Shown in pieces: positions 51,962-62,961 of a DNA stretch of 64,000 nt. The DNA lies in assembly GCA_033065855.1 (NCBI GenBank), contig JAVXUO010001660.1, positions 186,001 to 250,000 on the forward strand. Direction: 5' to 3'. Within the stretch, counting starts at the first letter, position 1. Every line of letters begins with the position of its first letter. Source of the stretch: Escallonia rubra (lineage: Eukaryota; Streptophyta; Magnoliopsida; Escalloniales; Escalloniaceae). Under the pieces are notes generated by a model. It saw only the letters and a list, made by a program, of their open reading frames with translations. It did not search any database and was not told where the DNA came from. The position numbers and the translations under genes were made by a program.

Positions 51962-52063
51962 ATATATCGAGGGAATCTCAAACGAAACAATTAAGCACAA
52001 TTAAGCGAGGAAAAATGTCGAAACACAATCAACAAGAACACAAATTATTTTATTAATAATAAA

Positions 52064-52534
52064 TTAGGGTTCACATTGGGGGAAAGAAATTTTTTCACAA
52101 GTGCTCCGATCAAAGATTACAACTTGAAAATCCCACCACCCAAGGTGTTCAAACACTACAAAGTCCCCGAGTTCGAGGCCGTGCTGGCGCACGAAGACGT
52201 TCCAACCCTCTGCGAATTGCTTTTTTTGGGGTCGGCCGGGCTTCAGCTTGATTTCAACCTGCCATGCCCCCTTGCGGCTATATAATCTTGCACTGTCATG
52301 AATTGTTGTAAATTGATTGGTCAAGGCTTCCGGTATGTCCTAACAAACACAATACACAAAAAATAGGTTAGTTTTTAACCAAAAGATCAAAACTTTAACA
52401 CACGAAAGTACAGAGATAGAGGGATGGCATACAAGTTCATTCTCAAACCCCGGCATCATGACTTTGAAAAAGTGTTTGCCTGCCAAGTGCAAGTTGCCAA
52501 TAAAATCGTAGGTGGTCTCCGATCCAGAAGCCAT
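52064..52534 (-). CDS. Single B3-domain DNA-binding protein, MULE cargo (two exons)
   Basis: Minus strand. Exon 1 is 52534-52433 (34 codons) and exon 2 is 52339-52064, with a 93-bp GT-AG intron, giving 125 aa. After a short head (MASGSETTYD) comes a full B3 domain: HFFKVMMPGFENEL, intron, DIPEALTNQF, YSRKGAWQVEI, GWNVFVRQHGLELGDFVVFE, FQVVIFDRSTCEK. The intron falls at the same place as in the CACTA-borne gene at 35837-36282, and motif wording is very similar (KVMMPGF; FDxSTCEKIxFPQC), so the two are homologues. No break is seen. The gene sits between two palindrome arrays, with its promoter facing array 3. Probable role: a DNA-binding protein acting on MULE or host sequences; this is inference. 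Confidence 0.88.
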
Positions 52535-52710
52535 TGAGGTCGGCGTTGAGGGGGGGACGGTTTATCGCCGGAGTTGTGGGTCACCGGAGATGTGTGTCGC
52601 CGGAGATGGAGTAGTTGCCTGGGCTAGATGTTCGAGACATAGAGAGTGCCCTCCAGATAGGACTGATAACAGCCGATTGCCCGATATGATTAATATATAT
52701 CATATAGCCC

Positions 52711-53114
52711 TCCGCTATATTATATAGCGGACATTAAAGAAGACCAAAAGTCGGTGACGAATGAACTGCTATGCCGTCCGCTACATTGTATGGCGGACGT
52801 AAAATGAAGACCAAACTTTTCTAAGCGTTGTGCCGTCCGCTATATAGTATCGCGGACATAAATGAAGACCAAAAGTTTCTGCTCTGCCCTCCGCTATATT
52901 GTATGGCGGACGTAATCCTGCTGTTCCGTCCGCTATATAGTAGCGCGGAGATAAATGAAAACCAAAAGTTTCTGCTCTGCCGTCCGCTATATTGTATGGC
53001 GGACGTAAAATGGAGACCAATAGATTCCTGTTGTTCCGTCCGCTATATAGTAGCGCGGACATAAATGAAAACCAAAAGTTTCTGCTCTGTCGTCCGCTAT
53101 ATTGTATAGCGGAC
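52711..53114. repeat. Palindrome array 3 (eight sites)
   Basis: Eight sites starting near 52711, 52775, 52829, 52888, 52927, 52981, 53037 and 53091. Two alternating versions occur: CCGCTATATTGTATGGCGGA-like and CCGCTATATAGTAGCGCGGA-like. They lie between the B3 gene's 5' end and the 3' end of the transposase gene. Confidence 0.94.
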
Positions 53115-53291
53115 GTAAAATTAAAAAAACCCCAAAAATTTAGGTCCCTGCATATCCATCCATCAGATGGTAAAAACATTCCAGTATTCGGTCGAAAATT
53201 TATTAGGTAAAAAATTATTACAAATGTCAAACTTATACAAATGTCTATCTTGCCATAAAAATTATTACAAATGTCAAACTTATACAAAAAA

Positions 53292-55586
53292 TTAAAGGTC
53301 CACTGCAGCTTGTCCGTCCTCATCTTCGGCGTCATCTTCTTCCCCGTCTTGCAAACCCCCTGGACTTATCCCCAGTGCCTTGTAATGGTTCCGCTTGTCG
53401 TGGTCAGTCATTTTGTTGCACAATGCACACCTTCGCAGCTTTTTAGGTTGAGTTGCCGTCTCAATTGAGCTTTTCATCCGCGTAGATCTCTTGCGGCCTT
53501 TCGTTTGCGATATAATTGGATCCAACAGCCGGATATCATTGTCGTCTTCCTCCCCCGGCTCGTCGTCTTCTGATCCCGTCGTTGGCTCGGTGTCAACCGC
53601 GTTGGTGATTGAAGCTGCTTCCAACTGGTCCACGATGGGCTCTTGTTGCTGAGCTACCTCGAGGAGATGTTTATAACCGACCATTGTAGCAGCACCCTTT
53701 ACGGACAAACGGGTGAACATCGTCACCAGATGATTATACCGCAACGTCTCTGATTCTTCAAAGTCAGTATACGCGTGCTCCGGAAAGGAAATGGTACCGT
53801 GCAACCTGTTTGCACCTTTCGTCCACCGTGGCAAGACGTATTTATCGGGGATTGTCCTGATATTCTTCTGGGTGAAAAACCGCAGAACGTGTCTACACAG
53901 GATGCCATGGAACTCAAACTTCTTGCAAACACATGTCACCGAGTCCGTCAATGTGTCGTGGCTCACCGTATACATTCTGCGCAGCTTCTCAGGAACGAGG
54001 TCATTCACGAGCGAATAAACCTTGTACTCACGCGTTGACTTTTCTGCCACCTTGTTTATACAGTATCGTCCCGATTTCTGCAGCTCTACTTGGTATAGCA
54101 AGAAGATCTCCTTCGTATAGACTTTGGCACCGTTCAGCTCCAGCGGGGTCTCGAGCAACCTTCTCCTTTGTTTGTACGTTGTTGCAAAGTCGGCAGCCCT
54201 TTCTTTTACGAACAACGAAGCTACCGCTTTTTGTGCGGATGCAACGAAAGTCTTCAAATTGGTAGCTGTACCCACATAACTATCGAACGTGGCATTCATG
54301 GATTCACTCCTGCCCGTCGTTTTCATGCCCGCTGAAAAATACCTCCTCGTGTAAACGCCAATCCATTGCTCTTTGCGCTCGTACAAGTGCTGGAGCCACT
54401 CGTTGTCTTGCAATGAGTAATCCCGAACAAGCTTTTCCCACCTCTCCTCGAATTCCTCAATCGTTAACGACTTGAGGACGCACTTGTCAAAATCCTGTTT
54501 AAAGTCTGTATACTTTGCGTACACGTGATGCAGCCGTTCTGGGTATTTGTTGCTTATGTGCCAGGTGCACAAGTTGTGCCGAGTGTCTGGGAAGACGGTC
54601 GCAATAGCATTCTTCATTGCCAAATCTTGATCGGTGATGATCACTTTGGGTGCTTTGAAGTTCATTGCTTCCAGCCACGTCCTAAACAACCATTCAAAAG
54701 AACTCTCGGTCTCGTCCCTTAACAAGGCGAACCCGAACAGGATGGAGTGATAATGATGATTGACCCCCGTGAAAGGGGCGAACGGCATCGAGTACTTGTT
54801 GGTACGGTATGTGGTGTCGAACATCACGACATCCCCAAAATGCTTATAAGCAAGCCTCGAACGACCGTCGACCCAAAAAATTGTGCTAACTCGATGCTCG
54901 TCGTCAAGTTTATAATCGAAGGTCAACTGCGGGTCCTCCATCTGCATCCGTTTCAATAGGCTCATTGTGGCTTGAGCATCATTGAGGTCATACGCGGCTC
55001 GTCTATGGGTTCGGACCGCGTTACGAACGTCTGTCGTGTTAAAGGTCAAATTTTGAATTCCCCCAGCCTGTTCAGCAAGAACATTAATCATGTCGGTAGG
55101 TCCTAGTCGCGCATTGCTCATTGTCTGAATCAGGCTCCTTGCGACCTTACCCATCTTCTTGTGTTGATGCATCTCACTCACCTTAGAAGGGGTTACTAAC
55201 GGGTGATTGTGTGCCAGTTCCAGGCTGGTAATAAGCCAATGGTCTTGTTTGGGTTTGTAGCTTACGAACATCTTGACCTGGCAATTTGTGCGCTCAAAGC
55301 AATCCCGTCTTCTACGCGGATATCCTATTTCGTCATCACTGTCATCATTGCCTACGGGTGTCTCATTTTGAACTGGGTTTCTGCTCCTATGGCACTCGTA
55401 TAAGCGAGAGCATATCTTTCTCGTTATGGTGCTCGTTCTTGAAGTCTTTATTCTAATGCCAAAACCAACCCTCAATGAATACGCTCGAAAACATTCTTCA
55501 GCTTCTTCCAACGTAGCAAATGTTCGTCCTTGATACGGATCACTAGCATCTACGGGGCCGTTGGAGCTTGACACGAAATCAGACAT
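53292..55586 (-). CDS. MULE transposase, FAR1/FHY3-related
   Basis: Single-exon, uninterrupted. With the ATG at 55586 (MSDFVSSSNG) the product is 764 aa; an ATG at 55631 would add 15 residues but the shorter start gives a better family fit. Residues about 18-130 are the FAR1-type zinc cluster (C65, C96, C102, H126/H128). Residues about 230-400 are the MULE transposase core: D257 in MFDTTYRTN, D319 in VIITDQDLAM, LCTWHISNKYPERL, and a candidate third acidic residue in EEFEERWEKL (377-385). A SWIM zinc finger (C552, C554, C564, H566) follows. The C-terminus is acidic. Such proteins bind the terminal repeats and cut and paste the element in the nucleus. FHY3/FAR1 are domesticated relatives, but location inside intact terminal repeats marks this as a transposase. 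Confidence 0.95.
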   Translation of the reverse strand: MSDFVSSSNGPVDASDPYQGRTFATLEEAEECFRAYSLRVGFGIRIKTSRTSTITRKICSRLYECHRSRNPVQNETPVGNDDSDDEIGYPRRRRDCFERTNCQVKMFVSYKPKQDHWLITSLELAHNHPLVTPSKVSEMHQHKKMGKVARSLIQTMSNARLGPTDMINVLAEQAGGIQNLTFNTTDVRNAVRTHRRAAYDLNDAQATMSLLKRMQMEDPQLTFDYKLDDEHRVSTIFWVDGRSRLAYKHFGDVVMFDTTYRTNKYSMPFAPFTGVNHHYHSILFGFALLRDETESSFEWLFRTWLEAMNFKAPKVIITDQDLAMKNAIATVFPDTRHNLCTWHISNKYPERLHHVYAKYTDFKQDFDKCVLKSLTIEEFEERWEKLVRDYSLQDNEWLQHLYERKEQWIGVYTRRYFSAGMKTTGRSESMNATFDSYVGTATNLKTFVASAQKAVASLFVKERAADFATTYKQRRRLLETPLELNGAKVYTKEIFLLYQVELQKSGRYCINKVAEKSTREYKVYSLVNDLVPEKLRRMYTVSHDTLTDSVTCVCKKFEFHGILCRHVLRFFTQKNIRTIPDKYVLPRWTKGANRLHGTISFPEHAYTDFEESETLRYNHLVTMFTRLSVKGAATMVGYKHLLEVAQQQEPIVDQLEAASITNAVDTEPTTGSEDDEPGEEDDNDIRLLDPIISQTKGRKRSTRMKSSIETATQPKKLRRCALCNKMTDHDKRNHYKALGISPGGLQDGEEDDAEDEDGQAAVDL

Positions 55587-56128
55587 TGTGAAACAAGAGC
55601 TGTGTAGAAATAGACTACGCTTAACAATCAAATGGCATTTCTAACTGAAAATATTACCTAAAAATTACCTTGGCGAATAGATCAATTTAGGATGACAAAC
55701 ATACCGTATGCATAATCTCAAAAGTGTCTCCAAATGAACATAACAAATTTAAATTAGTAAGATAAATAGACGAATTCATCATGCCCAAAAATCGAATTAA
55801 ACTATAATGAATTAAATATAAAGTTAACAAATTATACCTTTTTGATGAACATCATGTCTAGAACATCACAAAAAATCTAGAGTATAAAATCACAAATTGA
55901 TGAATACAGTGACAAATTTCTTGAAGCAAACTTACCTTGCTTGAGCGAAGCTTGAAGCAAGTGTTACTCGAAGCTTGAAGGCAGCTGAAAATGGAAGTAT
56001 GTCCGAAGGAGAAGAAAATTGTGCAAGTGTTACTCGAAGCTTGAAGGCAGCTGAAAATGGAAGTATGTCCGAAGGAGAAGAAAATTGTGCTGAAAGAAAA
56101 TTGAGTAGGTCTTGGGGATGGGCAATAC
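55587..56128 (-). promoter_or_regulatory. Transposase gene upstream region with 66-bp duplication
   Basis: AT-rich leader and promoter region of the transposase gene (minus strand). It contains an almost perfect tandem duplication, 55958-56023 and 56024-56089. No TATA box was assigned with confidence. Confidence 0.6.
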
Positions 56129-56352
56129 TGTCCGCTATACTGTGTAGCGGACAACATTGCCGACAGTTCAGAAATAAAAGTACACACAAGTCAGAATTGT
56201 GTCAGAATGACAGTCGTCCGCTAGACAGTATAGCGGACTACTTTTTGTCGGAAGCAGTGGGCCCCTGCTATGTCGTCCGCTACACAGTGTAGCGGACGGA
56301 TTCGCGAGGGCAAGAAGATAAAAAGTTCTGTCCGCTAGACTGTCTAGCAGAC
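56129..56352. repeat. Palindrome cluster 4 (four sites)
   Basis: Sites near 56131, 56216, 56275 and 56330, with GACAGTA, ACTGTG and GACTGTC-type centres like cluster 1. Three lie within the right terminal inverted repeat, one just inside it. Confidence 0.95.
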
Positions 56353-56467
56353 GACTGACAGCGCCGCAAAAAAAAGTGATATGGGCCGTCCATCCCTTCG
56401 GGATGGACGGCCAGATCGCGCTGGCAAGATATCCTATTTGGCCAGCGCAGGCAAGGGATCAGCTCCC
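56210..56467 (-). repeat. MULE right terminal inverted repeat
   Basis: 258-bp partner of 46933-47190, ending GGCAAGGGATCAGCTCCC. Confidence 0.97.
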
Positions 56468-56514
<47 letters not shown>

Positions 56515-56516
<2 letters not shown>

Positions 56517-56981
56517 ATACATGAATTTAAATATTGCATTAGGATCTATCCAAATCAATAATTAGAATATTACTGCAGAGTTCGTAGCGAATACAAGTTA
56601 GTAATCGGCAATTTAAGGTCATTTGTTTTAGCTCCACAGGATCTTAGACGATGGGAGTAATCCTTTTGGTGTAAATACTAATGGGGACAATTTATTTTCG
56701 TAACTGATATTTTATATTTGAAAATCAATTCTACAATTTAGAGGTGAAAAAAAATTGACAAAACAAAAAACAATACTAGTAACAATAATCAACTAAAACA
56801 AAGCACTTGGGCCGTACAATCCAGCAGCTGAGCAGGGCCACTAAGATTTGCGGGTCCCGGAGGGAATGTTTCAGTAGAATTAATCTGAAAATCAAGGGGC
56901 TCAAACTGAAAAAATTAGAGAAGGCATGAGCAAAATCGAACTCTATTTATCTCATAATTTCAACGAAATCCGTCTGTTCCC
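56515..56981. other. Yippee-like gene upstream region
   Basis: AT-rich, no gene recognised; presumably promoter of the gene starting at 57207. Confidence 0.45.
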
Positions 56982-56989
56982 TATAAATA
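56982..56989 (+). promoter_or_regulatory. TATA box of the Yippee-like gene
   Basis: TATAAATA about 218 bases before the ATG at 57207. A CT-rich initiator-like stretch (CTCCTCTCTCTCTAC) follows about 30 bases later, as is usual for plant promoters. Confidence 0.65.
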
Positions 56990-57206
56990 GGAGGGTACAG
57001 TCATTTTTTCCTTTGCTCCTCTCTCTCTACAACTGTTCGTGCTGCTGGTTAGTGTAAGATGTGTTTATTTTTCTTTTTTTTTCTGTGTATGTTTGTCTGC
57101 GCAATTTATATTGCTTGATTTGATCGAGTAATTTGTTGTTTTTAGCTGATTAGAAGATCGATGATTTTTTTTTATCGTTTTACAGACATATTTTTGAGAG
57201 AGAGAT

Positions 57207-60200
57207 ATGGGTAGGCTTTTTCTGATCAGTCTCGAAGGTAGTACGTATAGCTGCAAGCACTGCCAGACCCAGCTCGCTCTCCTCGATGACATTGTTTCTA
57301 AGGTTAGCGTGTTGTGTGTTTCTTTCTAACTCTGTATTTTGCCTGTTATGAGATACTTTAATCATGAATGTGTTGTTCGCTTTTTTTCGCTGGGCATTTT
57401 TTTCTTGGGTTGATTTTTGTTCTTGGTAATGCAGAATAGCCAATTAAGGATATTAGGGTTAGGTTTGTTTTAAAGTTTATCTATAGGTTAGTTTCTGTAC
57501 AATTCAAAAGGTTTTTGCTACGATACTCATGCCGCTTTTGTGCCCCTGTTCATATAATACGTGCGTTATTGAACAATTTCAAGATTGTACTAAGGTTCAC
57601 CTTAAATTATTTGAACAAGCAAAAGTTTTATCCGTTTTATTGGGTGGACATGCTTTTTCAGCCGCTGTACGTCTTTCTACCGGAGGTACCATTCTAGTTT
57701 ATTAGAGTATGTATGAAGGCCGATTTTGTTACTTTTGCAGGTGATTACTGAACTTGCTGCCTTTTCTGGTAAATGTGTAACGACGCTTATTCGTGATAGT
57801 ACTAACGTGAAAGCCGATCTTATGAGAAATATACGACGCCTGTTTCGCAAATACGGTAGCTAGGAGCTCTGACTTGTAGGTGTAGATCCTCTACGAGTCA
57901 AGTGAAGTGCCCTGACATTTCTTTAGTTATTCCGAAGTTAAAGTTTTATTGAAATCCATCTTTCATTTTGTCATGATTATGATTAATGTCACTCTGAAAC
58001 CAGTATGAATTTTCAAAAAATTGTCCTCTTTGTTTTTTAATTTTGTAGAATGAATCACTTGGCGCACATTGAGCAAAGGGCTCTCTCTCCTGAAAGCAGA
58101 AAAGATATCTCCATATCTGTTCAATTTTGATAAGAATCTCCTCTTTGTTAGTAAAGCGATTATAAAGATGAGAAAAATAAATCTTTTTGTTATCAAGTTA
58201 TATCTTTCTGAGCATGCATTATGTGATCCTGGCCACGGTTGTCTTGAGCGACATTCTCATTGGTTCAGACACCATGGTCGTAGCATATCACCTCCTTTTC
58301 TTGTTCAGTTGGAGTTATTATTATTATTAATTTTTTTTTTTGTTGACTCATGTTCCAATTATCAAACGGACGACTAGGAGATTAGCCAATACTTGATTCT
58401 TGCTGGTGGTGAGGATGGTGGACTTTTCATTTAGGATTAAATGAATAACAACCACCGTTTGGAAACATGCTCGTCAGTCCATGTAACGTTGACAATTATA
58501 TTCAGCTTAGCTTGCAAGTTGTCCATAAAATAATTGACTGATTAATAGTTTCCATCTATGAAGCATCGACACATCATGTACGGTATCCAACCTTCCTCGC
58601 ACTTGGGACATGTCTATAGGATTGTCAGAATCCAAAATCCTCTTTTTCAATTATTGGCAGTAATAAGGCACCTGACTTTTCTCGTCAATTACCTAGACTA
58701 AAATTTACTTATCTAGTTTTGGCTCATTATTCTTTTTTCTGTTTGCTATTGATTTGTTCTCTTTTAGGTTTTTTTATGATTGTTTGAATTCATGAATGAG
58801 GTCATGAAATGGTATATTTTAAGTTAGCTAATTCTTTCTAAGGTTCTATCAGTCGTGAAGACTTCTAATTTGGTTGGAGTACTCATGTATATGATTGCTC
58901 CTATATCTTGCTTATAGTGTATAGTATATGCACAAGCATATTTAAGAATGAGTTTGTCTTGCCGTGTCTGAATCCTAATCTTTGACGAATTCTTGCCAGC
59001 TATAGGTGTAGATTCACGTGTTAGTCTCATGCTACATTCTTTCATTTAGATTTGCAAGAGTGTGTTGTGACCTTTTATTTCCACTTTTGTCATTTATTAC
59101 TTATTTCCTTTTGTCGTACGGTTTTTCTTACTTGACCTTGTGGGAAACGAGAATATCATGGAACAGTGTTTTGGGCTTGTTGGAGCTCATTTAATGCTGG
59201 AGTTCCCGTAGATTTTCTTGAAATCACTTGAATACTGTAAAATCAGATGAACTCAGGCATTTCAATCTAAATACCATGTTGCTGTCGATTATTATTAAGT
59301 GCATGGGGATATAATAGAAGATAAAGAGATAATTTCGTGCATCTCTGCATCTCGATTGCACTATCACAATTGTATTATTGAAGTGATTTCCTTCTTGTCA
59401 TGATTTTTCTATTGATAGAATCTCTTCCTGTGGTTAGTAATCACTTTCATCAAAAATTCGAAACATCCATTGCCTTCTAAGATAATGGCCTGGTCCATGT
59501 TGCTTCTACACTTGGCGGGGAATTTTTCTCTTGGTTCTTTATGAGAGTGATTCTGGCTAGAGGATTTTTCAGAATGCTATACAGAACAAGTCTATAGCTG
59601 CCCAAGAGTTGTCCAGATGCTATACGATAAAAGCAGATCAGTGAACTCAACTAGTGCAAGTACTATCTTACACACGCAACACATCAGTACACTTGAACTA
59701 AATTTCATAATTACTAGGAGAATTTTTGGGCCCAAAATGGGCTTGTAGAGTGAAAAAGGAAGGTTACTGACTTTTTAGAATTGGCGTCTTGAACTAATTC
59801 TGCTGCTACTATCTCATAGTGTCACTACAATGATTGTCCTTAAAGCTTGAAGGCCGGATTTTTGGAGAAACTTGAGAGAAAATGTTGCTCTTGGGATGGT
59901 ATATCCACAGGCAATCATATTCTTCCCATGACAAGCCTAACTTAGTCATGCGACCCATTTTTTTTATTTAAATTGGATGAAGGATGAGCGACCTGAGAGG
60001 GAAAGTGAATAGCTTGTTCTTATGATTTGTGCCGTCAAGTTTTTCCACTAACTTGAATAAACTCTTTTTAAGGGGTGCTTTGCCCTTGTAGGAACCACTT
60101 GTAGATTCTTTTCCAAGGTTGTGATGCTTGCCATCTTTAATGTAAACCTTCCTAACTAGCAGAATCATTGCTTTTCTTTCATAGTTGAGGCCATTCGAGC

Positions 60201-61553
60201 CAATATCTCTCCTTTTTTTTCGTTTTTTGCCAAATACAATTTTTCATAAGAATCTTCGAAGGGGCAACCCTAGTAAAATGAAAAGAGATGGTAGAGAGGT
60301 GTAGTAAACTTCTTTAAGAGTATGCTGCCGTTTGTAGTAACAGTAAAATCAGGCAACTAGATTATCTCAACTTTGCTTATGCTTTCGGTCTTATTGATGC
60401 CTGTGCTGGTACTTACTGTGGCTCGAACATGCTTATTCTAACAGCTTGTGTTGCCTGTGTTTTCAGTCTTTCCACTGCAGGCATGGGAAGGCTTATCTCT
60501 TCGAGAAAGTGTAAGTAGTCTGTGATTACCATGTGCTAATAGATTAAAGTTACTTGGGAGTTTATTCTGTACACGTACTTCACTTCAGATATATGTCTAT
60601 GAGCACAACGAACCAAACACGTTACTGCATTGATATTTGCATAATGTATGTCTGTGTACCCAATTTTGAGTTTATGTCATCTGGATCATCTAAGCTATCC
60701 ATTTCTTGATGATTGCACCTTTCTGTGTGCGCAATTGTTTACTTGAAGTTGTCTGGATCATCTGAGTTATCCATGTCTTGATGATTGCACCACTGATGGC
60801 TGCTTCCATGGTGGCATGCCTGCTGCGTCTTTTAATATAAGCACTTTTAATTATTAGTGTCATTAAGATGAACCACACGCTTTAATACATGTATACTCGT
60901 ACGTCTGTTATCTTAGTAATCTGCGTGTTAATTGTTACACCATCGTTTGCCGCTTCCCCATTATCTGGTGGCACATTTAGTGCCTGATGGCAAGTTGCTT
61001 GTCTGCTGCTGCTTTTCCGTCATCCTTTGGGCCTCCTAAATAGCAGTGCACGTTGGCAGGTTCATTGATGATACATGCACGTAATTTTCACATTTGAATG
61101 CTGCAAATAACAATGTGGTCATTGCGTTACAGAGTGAATGTCAATGTTGGAGAGGAAGAAGAGCGGATGATGATAACTGGAATGCATACTGTTGCAGACA
61201 TATTTTGTGTAGGTTGCGGCTCAATTGTGGGGTGGAAATATGTAAGATTTCATTCCACATTTTCTTCTGGGGGCACAAACTGGTTGGGGCATTGTGTGTA
61301 TTTTGAGTTTATATTCACATTTTGTTTAATTTCAGGAGTCTGCACATGAGAAGTGCCAAAAGTACAAGGAGGGGAAATTCATTCTTGAGAGGTATCTAAT
61401 ATTTGTTTATGGTGGTCGCGTCATTGTGTTGGTTATGTTTTTCTGAATTGTGGCTATTTTGGGCTGAGCAGGTTCAAGGTGTTGGGTCCCGATGGAAGTG
61501 CGTACTGGGTTGGTCGAGATCCTCAGGTTGGAAGTGATGCTGACGATGCTTGA
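57207..61553 (+). CDS. Yippee-like zinc-binding protein (five exons)
   Basis: Exons are 57207-57302, 60467-60510, 61133-61241, 61336-61391 and 61472-61553, with GT-AG borders. They total 387 bases and 128 aa, the usual plant Yippee-like size. The domain has two CxxC zinc-binding pairs, C16/C19 (YSCKHC) and C72/C75 (IFCVGC), with the family words [33 protein letters not shown] and [12 protein letters not shown]. Yippee proteins are small conserved eukaryotic zinc proteins, one human member being a substrate receptor subunit of the CTLH ubiquitin ligase; the roles of most plant members are not settled. Intron 1 is unusually long (3164 bp) and holds a possible alternative terminal exon (57741-57863). 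The start is the only ATG before the first CxxC. Intact. Confidence 0.95.
57741..57863 (+). other. Possible alternative terminal exon in Yippee intron 1
   Basis: Follows a good acceptor (ACTTTTGCAG, 57731-57740) in phase with exon 1 and stays open for 40 codons ([20 protein letters not shown] and on to RLFRKYGS) before TAG. Splicing here would give a ~72-aa protein with only the first CxxC pair. I do not recognise the peptide; a decayed gene fragment is equally possible. Confidence 0.3.
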
Positions 61554-62961
61554 CTAGTCTTTCTTTCTAATTTCTGGAGAGGGAACCTTTCAGTTTTTCT
61601 AACTACACATCCTCTATACAATCCTTTTCTTCACCCTGCTAGTCTAGTCTAGCCGCTCTTACAGACCAGTTCTGCAAATAGTTCTTACAGTATTCCTTCT
61701 TCTTCAAGTTCTGATGACCTTTTTCTGGTTGCCCTTCACCTGACGGACTCATTTGCTATCATTGTCAATTCTTATGATTTCACAGCACAGGGCCTGGCCT
61801 TCTGCTGTCAATTCTTATAGTTTCACAGCACAGGGCTTGGTCTTGTGCTACCTCCTATAGTTGTAACTTGATTAACATGCGTTCTTGGAAGATCAACATA
61901 AGAGGCCAAGTCATGGTTTCATATACCTGTACATATTTGTACATAAATTTTGATTCTACCCATTGCATCCTGCAGCTTCTCATATTCTCATGCATGTGAG
62001 TGTTTTCTTTTACATTCATACATCTGAATCCTTTCGCAAACCTATTAATTGACTACTGAATACTGATAGTTACAGTAATAATGATCACAAGTTATTTGGA
62101 ACTTACTCATTGAAATAATGGTGATGTTTGCTTATTTAAGATGGTGATTTAGTCATAAGGAGGGTAGATGTTATACAGTAGGGATAATCATTAAATTCCT
62201 TGCGTTTAGGAATAAATTACAGTCAAGGCCACTTCTTACAAAGTAGACAGCTATATACAAAATGTGAAAAACCTGTATTAGATTTTTCAAATGTTGGGGT
62301 TCTGTAATCGTAGTCCCCAACCAAGGATTTTGGCTAATGCGGTCATCTCATATTTTAAAATTTCTAAGGGTACCTTAATATGTATTTTGACACTTAGTAC
62401 ATTCTCTCTCTCCACCGTGGCACCACCAACACCATGTCCTCCGCAACCAACCACCACAGCACCACCCAATACCACTTACCACCCCTCCATCACCCATGGC
62501 ACCAGTGAACATCACCAACTACCCCTTCGATTACTTAACCTCCAATTGTGTCATGACGGTCAAATCTATGACACAAATACAAGATAGGGAGTGATGTGTG
62601 TCATTGTGTGTGCGCAGATCTATGTGTATGTGTTTGCGTTGATGAGTGTGTGCGCAGATCTATGTGTATGTGTTTGTGTTGATGAGTGTGTCTATTAGTG
62701 TATGGTTTTCACGTGGTGGCAGCGTATATTGGTACAATGATGGGCAATGGTGGTGCTTGTGGTGGTTTTGGTGTGATTATGACGGGGAGAGTGAGGGAAA
62801 GGAGAGATGGGGGCTAGGTTTGTTGGTGTTGTGGTGTTAGGATTTTGCTATGGCAGTTGTTACTGATGGACGATGATGAGGGTGATCCTGCGTAAGAGAG
62901 AAAGGAGAGAAAAAAAAGTAGCGAGAAGAGCAAGCGTGTTTTTTTTTTTTAAAGAAACTTA
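61554..62961. other. Yippee-like 3' region and intergenic DNA
   Basis: 3' untranslated sequence with a ~46-bp near-duplicate (TTTCACAGCACAGGGC at about 61780 and 61824). Then comes intergenic DNA with triplet-rich 62400-62880 and a ~46-bp duplication near 62600-62690 (GATCTATGTGTATGTGTTTG). No gene recognised. Confidence 0.5.

Larger units (their letters stand above)
46933..56467. mobile_element. Large MULE with PMD-Ulp1, B3 and FAR1-type transposase genes
   Basis: 9535-bp Mutator-like element bounded by 258-bp terminal inverted repeats beginning GGGAGCTGATCCCTTGCC. Order: left repeat, palindromes, PMD-Ulp1 gene (plus), palindrome array, B3 gene (minus), palindrome array, transposase gene (minus), right repeat. 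PMD sequences and Ulp1-type proteases are both known passengers of plant MULEs (Ulp1 in Kaonashi-type elements), so this belongs near those groups. I do not know a described family with this gene trio. The 98% identical ends and the open transposase suggest a young, possibly mobile copy. Confidence 0.95.

Noticed and set aside
51454-51990. Open frames with repeated RPLYNVADG peptide
   Set aside because: Translation of the palindrome array. Frames are open on both strands because the unit lacks stops, and there is no other coding evidence.
53723-55403. Several plus-strand frames opposite the transposase
   Set aside because: Antisense shadows of the 764-residue transposase gene.
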